NCBI RefSeq assembly: GCF_040219335.1
Contig: NZ_JAVJSQ010000003.1
Coordinates: 96,530-160,529 of the forward strand
Length of the DNA: 64,000 bases
Reading direction: 5' to 3'
Source of the DNA: Gimesia sp.
GTDB taxonomy: Bacteria > Planctomycetota > Planctomycetia > Planctomycetales > Planctomycetaceae
The translations under genes and the position numbers were made by a program. A model generated the notes under the pieces. That model saw only the letters and a program-made list of their open reading frames with translations, was not told where the DNA came from and ran no database searches. Positions 57,337-63,866 of this stretch are shown one piece after another; position 1 is the first letter of the stretch, and the number at the start of each line of letters is the position of its first letter.

Positions 57337-58201
57337 ACTCTTTCAGGCAGGATTCACAGCAGTTATCGCGACAGACTTCACAGCGGGTCACGCAATCGTG
57401 GCAAAATGAGGAGTTACAGTCGGCACAGCTATTGGTACATTGCAGGCACAACCGGTTCTCGCAATTTGTGCAATGGGTCTGTTCATCTGTGGTCACGACA
57501 TCCGCACATTCACTGCATTCCGCACTATGCCAGTCGCTGAGAGCGACATAGGGACTTTCCGGGTTGTAAGTGAGTAACAGGCGATTCACCAGCACGAAAA
57601 AATCCAGCAGTCGTCCCTGTTTCAGGGAGCGTCTGATGGGCACGCGGGCGTCTCCTTCACAGACATTGTCATACTGCACATGAGGATGCGTGACCGCATC
57701 ATTGGTTATCGGTGGCTGCGGGTCTTGGGCAATCACTGTGTAGTGAAAGGGCGAGTCTGAATTCAATGCTGCCAGTTCCAGCCGAATCTCAAACGCTCCC
57801 AGATAGACGCCCTCCAGCATGACTGACTCTGTGACGACTGAAATCGTCTTATTCTTGAGATCGATGATGTAATCACCAAATTCCTCTTCCAGGGCCAGCA
57901 GGTCTTCATAGACGATACGTATTGCAGGAACAGGCTTTTCAGCAGTGGCAGACTCCAGTTCCTGCTGCAACGTCACAAGTTGCCGTGTTAGCTGAAGTAC
58001 TTCTGTGATCAGTTCCCGTTCCACTTTGGCGGCCGCACGAAACCAGCCGCGCTCCTGGGCCTGCTGTCGCATGCGGATCAACCGCAGACAGCTTAACCAG
58101 GCCGCTTCCGGCAGCCCGGTATTCGTCTCACTTGTATGTGTGCTGAGTTGTTTCTCTACCAGACTGGCCATCCGCCAGACCGTTTTCGAACTCTGTTTCA
58201 T
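57185..58201 (-). CDS. E2 (UBC-like) domain fused to a 22-cysteine RING/treble-clef-like tail
   Basis: 338 residues from ATG 58201 (GGGAG upstream; the frame opens at 58270). Residues 1-90 are helical. Residues 100-225 show the E2 order: a strand [43 protein letters not shown], then [13 protein letters not shown], which resembles the E2 HPN...C signature with H172, H174 and a candidate catalytic C181, and a helix [22 protein letters not shown], as after the E2 cysteine. Residues 229-310 contain 22 cysteines in repeated C-x2-C pairs plus single Cys, a poly-treble-clef/RING-like zinc module. The assignment is my reading of the pattern; the E2 fold is inference, the Cys cluster is certain. Confidence 0.75.
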   Translation of the reverse strand: MKQSSKTVWRMASLVEKQLSTHTSETNTGLPEAAWLSCLRLIRMRQQAQERGWFRAAAKVERELITEVLQLTRQLVTLQQELESATAEKPVPAIRIVYEDLLALEEEFGDYIIDLKNKTISVVTESVMLEGVYLGAFEIRLELAALNSDSPFHYTVIAQDPQPPITNDAVTHPHVQYDNVCEGDARVPIRRSLKQGRLLDFFVLVNRLLLTYNPESPYVALSDWHSAECSECADVVTTDEQTHCTNCENRLCLQCTNSCADCNSSFCHDCVTRCEVCRDNCCESCLKECGLCRSSCCSNCLDHEERCPICETQEDEETYEPDQETTSPETVSPAVTPL

Positions 58202-58226
58202 AGTTCGTTTACTCCCATTAATTGAA

Positions 58227-58260
58227 AACAGGCTGCCGGGAAAGTGGTCCCGACAGCCTG
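58227..58260 (-). terminator. Terminator-like hairpin between Ubl and E2/RING genes
   Basis: Stem 58229-58241 / 58248-58260 (12 pairs, one C/A mismatch, 6-nt loop), then TTTT on the minus strand. It lies in the 90-base gap after the Ubl stop and before the E2/RING start. A partial terminator here would give more Ubl than enzyme. Confidence 0.65.
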
Positions 58261-58291
58261 TCAGAGACAAAATAATTCACTTCAACAACGG

Positions 58292-58516
58292 CTAGTTTTT
58301 CGCACCTTCGATTTTCGTTGGAGTTATAGATATCCGGTCCCCGTCCTCTAACGTCTGATCGGGAGGGCATGGTTGACGATTGACCCGGATCAGGTATTCC
58401 GACGCGTTCGCATCTCGCATGCGTTGTTCGAACAGTTGAGAGACCGTGGTTCCTGTGGCGACTTCGATGTAGTCCGCGAATCCGCCGCCGTCGTTATTAA
58501 TCAGCAAAACTTTCAT
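58292..58516 (-). CDS. Ubiquitin-like beta-grasp protein (ThiS/MoaD-like)
   Basis: 74 residues with AAAGGA 7 bases before the ATG. The profile is a beta-grasp: first strand [10 protein letters not shown], second strand [10 protein letters not shown], helix [12 protein letters not shown], strand [11 protein letters not shown], then [13 protein letters not shown]. The tail ends IEGAKN, so there is no terminal Gly-Gly; a single Gly (G71) is followed by Ala-Lys-Asn. JAMM trimming after G71 would expose a C-terminal Gly for E1. It lies directly upstream of the E2/RING, JAMM and E1 genes. Confidence 0.82.
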   Translation of the reverse strand: MKVLLINNDGGGFADYIEVATGTTVSQLFEQRMRDANASEYLIRVNRQPCPPDQTLEDGDRISITPTKIEGAKN

Positions 58517-58567
58517 AGCATTCCTTTCTGGAATTGAATTGGAGATGTAAAAAGAGAAATCGTTGGT

Positions 58568-58741
58568 TTAACCAAACGGCTTTCGTTTGCGACGTCGTTT
58601 TCTATGCCGAGACTTAACGGCACGTCGTCCCCGTTGCCGCCCACTATGGAGCATCAGCAAGCGATTTGAGTGGAAGGGAGCATCTGCCTGACTGAGACAG
58701 TGAAAGCCCTTGAGATCGGAATCACACCAATGACGGTACAT
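58568..58741 (-). CDS. Arg/Lys-rich 57-residue protein
   Basis: 57 residues, too short for many gene callers. The ATG at 58741 has AGAGGGA 7-8 bases upstream and overlaps the end of the preceding gene by 20 bases. The C-terminal third is almost all basic (RQRGRRAV, then KSRHRKRRRKRKPFG). The N-terminus has Cys6 and Cys15 with His4, His14. A nucleic-acid-binding or zinc-assisted role is possible; no family named. It lies 51 bases before the Ubl gene. Confidence 0.65.
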   Translation of the reverse strand: MYRHWCDSDLKGFHCLSQADAPFHSNRLLMLHSGRQRGRRAVKSRHRKRRRKRKPFG

Positions 58742-58937
58742 GATTCAATCCCTCTGCCTGCTTAATCATTCGCTGGTTTTCCAGTTCGTCCCAATCGATG
58801 ACCAGCGGTCCCGACGTTTCCGAATCCGGATCAACGCTTTCATGGGGCTCTGCCAGTAAGAAGCCCAGGCGTTTGACGGTGGTGATTGTCTCGCCGGTGG
58901 CCAGGGCGACGGCCCGATTCAAGTCTGACTGTTTCAT
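58722..58937 (-). CDS. Small HTH-like protein of the element
   Basis: 71 residues. The first 30 (KQSDLNRAVALATGETITTVKRLGFLL) read like a short DNA-binding helical segment, then an acidic stretch and VIDWDELENQRMIKQAEGL. Short proteins with this N-terminus occur near other planctomycete element genes, but I cannot name the family. It follows a terminator-like hairpin at 58972-59013, so it may start a new transcript with the 57-residue gene and the Ubl genes. Confidence 0.6.
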   Translation of the reverse strand: MKQSDLNRAVALATGETITTVKRLGFLLAEPHESVDPDSETSGPLVIDWDELENQRMIKQAEGLNHVPSLV

Positions 58938-58966
58938 CTAATGTCTCCTAAAAACAAAGGGTTCAA

Positions 58967-59013
58967 TAAAAAAGCCCCGATCCTGCAGGGACAATTCTGC
59001 AAGACCAGGGCTT
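58967..59013 (-). terminator. Hairpin terminator within the array
   Basis: Outer stem 58972-58977 / 59008-59013 (AAGCCC / GGGCTT) with an inner 5-bp stem 58984-58988 / 58998-59002. The minus strand then runs TTTTTTATT. It lies 20 bases past the stop of the 59033 gene and splits the array into two transcripts. Confidence 0.6.
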
Positions 59014-59032
59014 ATTGTGGGAAATTACAATC

Positions 59033-59278
59033 TCAGGGGCTGGGGGAGAGCCAGTGCTGATCCAGCCAGTCAACTTCTGACTGCAGGGCCGCACTCCGTT
59101 TTGTAAACGGACCCAGCCGCGGTCCCTGGACGGGGGACAGATTCACGATCCATTGCCCGGTAGCATTCGGTTCAACAAACGAGCCGCGTGAGATGTGCAG
59201 TGGACCGAGGGCAGCTAGGTCGATGGCTTCGGCATAAATGCAGCGGACTTGCCCCTCGGGTGTGATCAAGAGTTGCAT
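59033..59278 (-). CDS. Small conserved-type protein of planctomycete elements
   Basis: 81 residues. The pattern (MQLLITPEGQVRCIYAEAIDLA, LHISRGSFVEPNATGQWIVNL, GPFTKRSAALQSEVDWLDQHWL) is a short strand-rich domain with a C-terminal helix; I recall similar small proteins in planctomycete mobile regions, without a function. It starts 9 bases after the coiled-coil gene. Confidence 0.65.
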   Translation of the reverse strand: MQLLITPEGQVRCIYAEAIDLAALGPLHISRGSFVEPNATGQWIVNLSPVQGPRLGPFTKRSAALQSEVDWLDQHWLSPSP

Positions 59279-59287
59279 ACAACCTCC

Positions 59288-60229
59288 TTACTTCGGAGTC
59301 CGCATTATCTGACGCCGCGGCCGGTCGACCAGCAGACCATCCAGGGCAGCCTGGACGCCCGACAGATCAGAGGCTACCTGCTGCCGGAGTGTGTCCCGTT
59401 TTCTCAGTTCCTGGGGCTGAATCCCCTCCACAATGTTCTGGCACTGTGAGACGAGCGCATCCAGCTGTTCGTTGGAACGGACATTCAGAGATCGGAAACG
59501 TTCAAAGAACTCATGCAGGTTCCCGATGGCCGAGTCCCGGAAGACTTTCGGGCGGCCGTCGGCCTGCCCGCTCAAGCGATCCGTGAGATGCGACACCAGC
59601 TTGGTCAGCTCGTCCAGAAAGGCGTCCTCCGCCAGCCGGACCGCCTCTTCGAACCGTGACTGCACGCGCTGGCACTCCTGTTCGTAGAGCTCGGGATTGA
59701 GCTGCCTGAGATAATTCGGCGGTTCGATACTGGGGTATTCCCAGGTGATTTCGAACAGCCCCACCAGCGTTGCAGGATAATCGTCGTCGTTGAACAGACT
59801 ACCCAGTCGCTCCCGGGCCGCCGATTTCATGGACAGGTATTGTTCATCCAGTTCCGCGACCGCCTCGGCCAGTACTTCCGTAAACCGATGCATCTGCTCC
59901 TGGAAAGCGTTCAGTGCATCCTGTCGCAATAAGCGGATGCCTGATTCCGGAAAAGGCAGACTGACCGAGGTCCAGTATTTCCGTACCTGGTTACGAACGG
60001 CACTTACGGCCCGAAAACGGGGATGTCCCGTATCCAGCAGCTTCTTACCGGCACTCAGGAACGCTCCTTCCGCCCCAAACGATTCGGCGGCCTGGGCCTT
60101 CTGGTCGCGTGTGAGCGACTTCCGTGTACCAAACCATTCAAAACTGACCCGCGTCGCACACATTGTCACCCGAAGTCGGTCGATCGGATCGTGGCGGGTC
60201 TCAACTTCTTCAATAGTAGCCATAGTCAT
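59288..60229 (-). CDS. Coiled-coil protein next to the Ycf46-type ATPase
   Basis: About 313 residues from ATG 60229 with AAGGAGA upstream; the frame extends to 60418 but overlaps the ATPase gene there. The sequence is helical and charged, with long heptad-like stretches (FTEVLAEAVAELDEQY, VQSRFEEAVRLAEDAFLDELTKLVSHL, LDALVSQCQNIVEGIQPQELRKRDTLRQQV). No signal peptide. I do not recognise the family with certainty; a DUF3150-like resemblance is only a guess. Spacing of 25 bases to the AAA+ gene suggests a partner or substrate adaptor of that ATPase. Confidence 0.65.
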   Translation of the reverse strand: MTMATIEEVETRHDPIDRLRVTMCATRVSFEWFGTRKSLTRDQKAQAAESFGAEGAFLSAGKKLLDTGHPRFRAVSAVRNQVRKYWTSVSLPFPESGIRLLRQDALNAFQEQMHRFTEVLAEAVAELDEQYLSMKSAARERLGSLFNDDDYPATLVGLFEITWEYPSIEPPNYLRQLNPELYEQECQRVQSRFEEAVRLAEDAFLDELTKLVSHLTDRLSGQADGRPKVFRDSAIGNLHEFFERFRSLNVRSNEQLDALVSQCQNIVEGIQPQELRKRDTLRQQVASDLSGVQAALDGLLVDRPRRQIMRTPK

Positions 60230-60254
60230 CGATTCTCCTTGATTAGAGTCAGGT

Positions 60255-61751
60255 TTAGTTTCTGCGAGGATCGCGGGAGAGCTTTCGTTGTGCACGGGCT
60301 CCCGACCGCTCTCCATGAACAAAGACGCCCGGTTGCTCTGCAGACAAGCAACGGTTGCTGGCCCAACGTCTGAGTCGGGCCACTGATTCCGCGGCCGTGA
60401 CAGCCACGGGGACCACATTTTCAGCAGCCTGGGTTAACGGGACATCCAGCAGGGTCGCCAGTCGGCAGCAGGCCCGAATTTCGGAACCGGTCCAGTGCCG
60501 GTCTTCGGGCTGCTTCTGGTCCTCTGTAAGCCCATACTGTTCCCGGTAGATTTTCCAGATCATCTGCTTCTGCGAGTCCCCGGGCAGATCCAGAAAGAAG
60601 AGACCGTCAAAGCGTTCGGCCCGGATCAGCTCGGGAGGAAGTTTTGAGATGTCGTTGGCAGTGCAGACCACAAATACATCGGAAGTATGGTCATTCAACC
60701 AGCTCAGCAGCGATCCCAGCATGCGCGTGGAGACGCCACTGTCAGACTGTCCGGACGAGGCCGCCCCGCTCAGGCCTTTTTCGACTTCATCAATGAATAG
60801 AACGGCTGGCTGCATGGCATCGACGATCCGAAGTGCCTGTCGTGTTCGCTCTTCAGTCTGGCCGACCAGCGCGCCCATCAGGGTACCGACGTCGAGAGTC
60901 AGAGTGGCTCGTCCAGTCTCCCTGCCCAGGGCTTTGGCGAAGGCACTTTTCCCGGTCCCTGGGACTCCCAACAGCAGCACGCCCCGAGGACGCACAGGGG
61001 TTGATTCCTGCGATCTGGGACGCAGTGCACATCGGCAAAAGGCCTTGAGAGATTCCAGGCCTCCTAGGTCATCAAATGATTCCGATCCGCTGTGGAGCGT
61101 TAACAGTCCGCTTTTTAGCAGCGTTTGGGCCTTCAACTCCAGGACGACGGAGACATCGATTCGTCCGTGTCGTACCAGGGAGAGGCTGAAGGCCCCTTCG
61201 GCTTCATATCGGGTCAGTCCACAGGCAGCGTCCAGGACACGCTCCAGTTCCGGTCCTCCCGGCAATTCACCGGGTTCCGTGGCAATGCTGCGGGCGATTT
61301 CTTCCAACTGGCTCCGATCGGGGAGATCGTGTTCCAGGCAGACGAACATTTTTTCCAATTCCGTGGGAATCTGGACCAGGCTGGAGAGGACGATTACGAA
61401 GGTCCGGGTCTGCTTTCCCAGGCTGATCTGTTGCGTCAGTACCTGAATGATCTCAGGGGAATTGATGAACCGGTGGAAATTCTTGAGAACCAGCAGCGTG
61501 GGCCGGTCTGGATCGGCCTGGCTATTGAGACTGTGGATGGCTGCCAGGGGATCGGGATACGACGTGTCGTTGTCTCCAACGATCTCTGTTCCCTGCAGAC
61601 CCCGGTCAATATCCCAGGAGAGCAGGCCCCAGTCTTCACTGTGACAGAGACGCGTGATTTCCAGCAACGCCTCGTCGTGTTCGTGGCTCTGAACCCAGAT
61701 GCCGGTAAAACAGGCGCGTACGTTCTCCGCCAGTCGTTCGGATAGTAGCAT
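60255..61751 (-). CDS. AAA+ ATPase of the Ycf46 type
   Basis: 498 residues. The N-terminal 230 residues are a degenerate AAA-like region (LLVLKNFHRFINSPEIIQVL and LPDRSQLEEIARSI). The active AAA+ module follows: Walker A GVPGTGKS (262-269), Walker B VLFIDE (317-322), sensor 1 VVCTAND, an arginine finger in IRAERFD, and a helical lid. The layout fits Ycf46-type ATPases (plastid and cyanobacterial), of unknown function. It is followed by the coiled-coil gene and preceded by the TOPRIM, DUF2997 and DUF1257 genes. It may remodel or unfold tagged proteins; this is inference. Confidence 0.85.
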   Translation of the reverse strand: MLLSERLAENVRACFTGIWVQSHEHDEALLEITRLCHSEDWGLLSWDIDRGLQGTEIVGDNDTSYPDPLAAIHSLNSQADPDRPTLLVLKNFHRFINSPEIIQVLTQQISLGKQTRTFVIVLSSLVQIPTELEKMFVCLEHDLPDRSQLEEIARSIATEPGELPGGPELERVLDAACGLTRYEAEGAFSLSLVRHGRIDVSVVLELKAQTLLKSGLLTLHSGSESFDDLGGLESLKAFCRCALRPRSQESTPVRPRGVLLLGVPGTGKSAFAKALGRETGRATLTLDVGTLMGALVGQTEERTRQALRIVDAMQPAVLFIDEVEKGLSGAASSGQSDSGVSTRMLGSLLSWLNDHTSDVFVVCTANDISKLPPELIRAERFDGLFFLDLPGDSQKQMIWKIYREQYGLTEDQKQPEDRHWTGSEIRACCRLATLLDVPLTQAAENVVPVAVTAAESVARLRRWASNRCLSAEQPGVFVHGERSGARAQRKLSRDPRRN

Positions 61752-61796
61752 AGGTGTTTCCTTGTTGGTTTGAAGGAAAAGATGTGTGAAGAATGC

Positions 61797-62402
61797 TTAA
61801 GCGGTTTCAGCCAGTTGGCCGATCGTTTCCAGCCAGGAGATGATTTCCCCGTCCGGATCACGTTCCTGCAGCAGGGAGACCGTCATCTCCTCGACGGCGC
61901 TGGTATTGAGCCAGTGCTTGGCCCGATTCCTGAGCTTGACCCGCGGTCGACGATCGAGGCGTTCCCAGCAATAGTCGTCATGACGGCTATCAAAGACCCG
62001 CTGTGCCACTTCCGACGCCACGCAATCTTGGTCCCCGAATTCAGGTGAGATGTTGGCAACGGCCTCTATGGCACGGGGATGCAGGTAGTTTTCCAGGCTC
62101 CTTTTCCGTGTCAGCACGGCACTGCAACGGGGACGGCGGTTGATCTGGGCAACCATTTCCTCCCGCTGCTCTGTTTCAGGGGGGCTCTCCCCGTCATAAA
62201 GATGGAATTCTGCGAGTTGAAGTGGGGCCAGCCGCCTGATCCAGGCCCGGGGATAACCGCCGATCGGGAGAAAGATGAGTTCCCCGCTGCCCTCCATGGC
62301 TGCCAGATCAGGGAGTGCGGGCTGCTCGGCATGGAGTAGCGTCGAGATGCGTGTCAGGAATTCGATGTCGTGCGTCCCTTCGACGACGACCAGGATACGC
62401 AC
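61797..62402 (-). CDS. TOPRIM-domain protein (OLD-like)
   Basis: 201 residues from a GTG at 62402 with no clear ribosome site, so the start is uncertain. The first strand ILVVVEGTHDIEFLTRI has the TOPRIM Glu (E8) and Asp (D12), HLYDGE supplies the second acidic strand (D70, E72), and TRKRSLENYLHP matches the R-x-L-E-N-Y block of OLD-family TOPRIM domains. No ATPase domain is fused, but a separate AAA+ gene is 45 bases downstream. Possibly a nuclease of a defence or repair role. Confidence 0.75.
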   Translation of the reverse strand: MRILVVVEGTHDIEFLTRISTLLHAEQPALPDLAAMEGSGELIFLPIGGYPRAWIRRLAPLQLAEFHLYDGESPPETEQREEMVAQINRRPRCSAVLTRKRSLENYLHPRAIEAVANISPEFGDQDCVASEVAQRVFDSRHDDYCWERLDRRPRVKLRNRAKHWLNTSAVEEMTVSLLQERDPDGEIISWLETIGQLAETA

Positions 62403-62461
62403 CGGTGGGGGATGTTGGACAATCCGCCCAGGTAATTCCTGTATGTCATGTGATGTGAAAG

Positions 62462-62656
62462 CTAATTCTCCTGTATAAATTGGTTGGGTTCCTGTTGAAC
62501 CGTCTGGTGGTACTCGGCAGTCAGCTGTTCCGAGGAGACTGTTCCCAGGGCCGATTCCAGAAACCGGCTGGCGTCCCGACAGCGGGAACCGGTAAAGCCG
62601 CGGGTTTCAATCCGGGACTGACCGTCGGTTGAAATGATGATTTCAATGGTTTGCAT
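62462..62656 (-). CDS. DUF2997 family protein
   Basis: 64 residues: TIEIIISTDGQSRIETRGFTGSRC matches the DUF2997 pattern, followed by DASRFLESALGTVSS. DUF2997 genes typically lie next to DUF1257 genes, as here (14-base overlap). The function is unknown. Together with DUF1257 and the Ycf46-type ATPase it forms a set also known from cyanobacteria/plastids. Confidence 0.85.
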   Translation of the reverse strand: MQTIEIIISTDGQSRIETRGFTGSRCRDASRFLESALGTVSSEQLTAEYHQTVQQEPNQFIQEN

Positions 62657-63020
62657 AACCCTCTCCGATCTGAATAGTGAGTTTGACGGAACCGTCGCTG
62701 AGCCGGTTTTCCAGGACGGAATGTCCCTTACGTCTGGCTTCCAGACGGCATTTTTCTACGCCATAGGATTGCAGCAGCCTATTGAGGTGAGTCGGCTCAC
62801 CCCACCGGCCTTCAAAGTTGTCGTAGCGGACCTGGCCCTGTTCGACGTCGAAGACGACGGGATATCGCCAGTCGGGGAGACGAACTGCGTAACCGGTGGC
62901 TTCCCCGCTAAACAGCGGGACGGTTTCGTGAACGGGCTCTCCCAGTTCGAGTCGACGGCAGGCCAGCCCCAGTGCTTCCGCATCGCGGACCTCTGTCTGG
63001 ATCGTGACAATGTGTGACAT
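62643..63020 (-). CDS. DUF1257 (Ycf35-like) protein
   Basis: 125 residues: MSHIVTIQTEVRDAEALGLACRRLE, then YPVVFDVEQGQVRYDNFEGRWG and LNRLLQSYGVEK, and a C-terminal strand VKLTIQIGEG. This is the DUF1257/Ycf35 pattern. The function is unknown. It starts 1 base after the lipoprotein gene's stop and overlaps the DUF2997 gene. Confidence 0.87.
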   Translation of the reverse strand: MSHIVTIQTEVRDAEALGLACRRLELGEPVHETVPLFSGEATGYAVRLPDWRYPVVFDVEQGQVRYDNFEGRWGEPTHLNRLLQSYGVEKCRLEARRKGHSVLENRLSDGSVKLTIQIGEGYANH

Positions 63021-63021
63021 A

Positions 63022-63594
63022 TCATGTGTTCCTTTCTGTAGGATGAGGGGGATCGGGTTGCTGCGGGAAATCTGGCAGCCGTGGTTGGTCTGGATCTGTG
63101 TTTCCAGGTGGCATCAGCCGCGGTTCGGCTGAGATCAGGTCTTCCAGCAGCAGTTCCGTCATTTGTTGATCGTCTGCGGGTTCGATTTTCTGACTGAGCA
63201 GCAACCAGCAGATCAACAGGGGCAGCAGGCTGACGACCACCATGGCCACCCTGGTAATTGCAGCGGCAATGATCGGATCACGATTTCGTCTGTCAGCGAT
63301 TTCACGACGTTCCGCTTCCAACTGGTCCCGCTGATGTCCGATCTCGTTTCGCTCGGTCTGCATTTCGCGCTGCAGGACGACCATCTCCTGCCGGGACCTG
63401 GCATCCGCTTCCACCAGTTCCCGTGAGCCGGAGGCGACTTCCTGCTGGAGTTCCGCCATCCGCTGGTTCTGCTCGGCTTGGCGATCCAGTTGCCGCGTGG
63501 CTAGTTCGGCCACACGGCTGTTTTCGTCGGAACTACAGCCGGCTCCGGTCAGCAGGATCAGTGCCAGTGTGATTCGTAGAATCCGTTTTTCCAT
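63022..63594 (-). CDS. Coiled-coil lipoprotein with a membrane helix
   Basis: 190 residues. The lipobox LLTGAGC gives Cys19. Residues 30-110 form a long charged coiled coil (ELATRQLDRQAEQNQRMAEL, QREMQTERNEIGHQRDQLEAE). A membrane helix follows at about 115-133 (ITRVAMVVVSLLPLLICWLL), then an acidic Pro-rich tail (PDFPQQPDPPHP). A GGAGGG ribosome site lies just before the ATG. It should link the array's products to the envelope; the function is unknown. Confidence 0.8.
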   Translation of the reverse strand: MEKRILRITLALILLTGAGCSSDENSRVAELATRQLDRQAEQNQRMAELQQEVASGSRELVEADARSRQEMVVLQREMQTERNEIGHQRDQLEAERREIADRRNRDPIIAAAITRVAMVVVSLLPLLICWLLLSQKIEPADDQQMTELLLEDLISAEPRLMPPGNTDPDQPRLPDFPQQPDPPHPTERNT

Positions 63595-63724
63595 TTGCCC
63601 TCCAACGATGAATCAAGTGTCTGAGAATTCCCTGCAGCGCCAGCCGCAACCGCCGTTCCTTGATCAAAGCGACAACGGCCAGCAACAGACCGACAGAGAC
63701 GAACGTTAAAACTACGTATTCCAA
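63533..63724 (-). CDS. Small single-pass membrane protein
   Basis: 63 residues from a TTG at 63724 with AAAGGAG six bases upstream. One transmembrane helix (YVVLTFVSVGLLLAVVALI) is followed by a basic cytoplasmic stretch (KERRLRLALQGILRHLIHRW). Its end overlaps the lipoprotein gene by 62 bases. First gene of the minus-strand array as seen here. The unusual TTG start and the terminator-like hairpin just upstream leave its expression signals unclear. Confidence 0.6.
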   Translation of the reverse strand: MEYVVLTFVSVGLLLAVVALIKERRLRLALQGILRHLIHRWRANGKTDSTNHTGTDPADRSRL

Positions 63725-63751
63725 GTAATGCTCCTTTCTGATTGGGGATGT

Positions 63752-63794
63752 GTAAAAACAAAACGCCACGCATTCTGTGCAATGCGTGGCGTTT
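63752..63794 (-). terminator. Strong hairpin upstream of the array
   Basis: Perfect 14-bp stem 63761-63774 / 63781-63794 with a 6-nt loop. The minus strand then has TTTTGTTTTT. It lies only about 28 bases before the TTG start of the first array gene, so it either ends an upstream minus-strand gene or acts as an attenuator. Confidence 0.75.
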
Positions 63795-63866
63795 TTACTG
63801 ATGAAGAGTTTGAATTTGGGATCAAATACCATCGTACGATAGCTAATCTTTCCCCTATATATTGAA

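Noticed and set aside
55946..58516. PRTRC (ParB-related, ThiF-related) plasmid cassette
   Set aside because: ThiF, JAMM and a small beta-grasp gene are shared with PRTRC, but no ParB-like gene is seen, and an E2/Cys-cluster gene is present; the Ubl-conjugation reading fits better.
60230..60418. N-terminal extension of the coiled-coil gene
   Set aside because: It overlaps the end of the AAA+ gene; the ATG at 60229 has AAGGAGA upstream.
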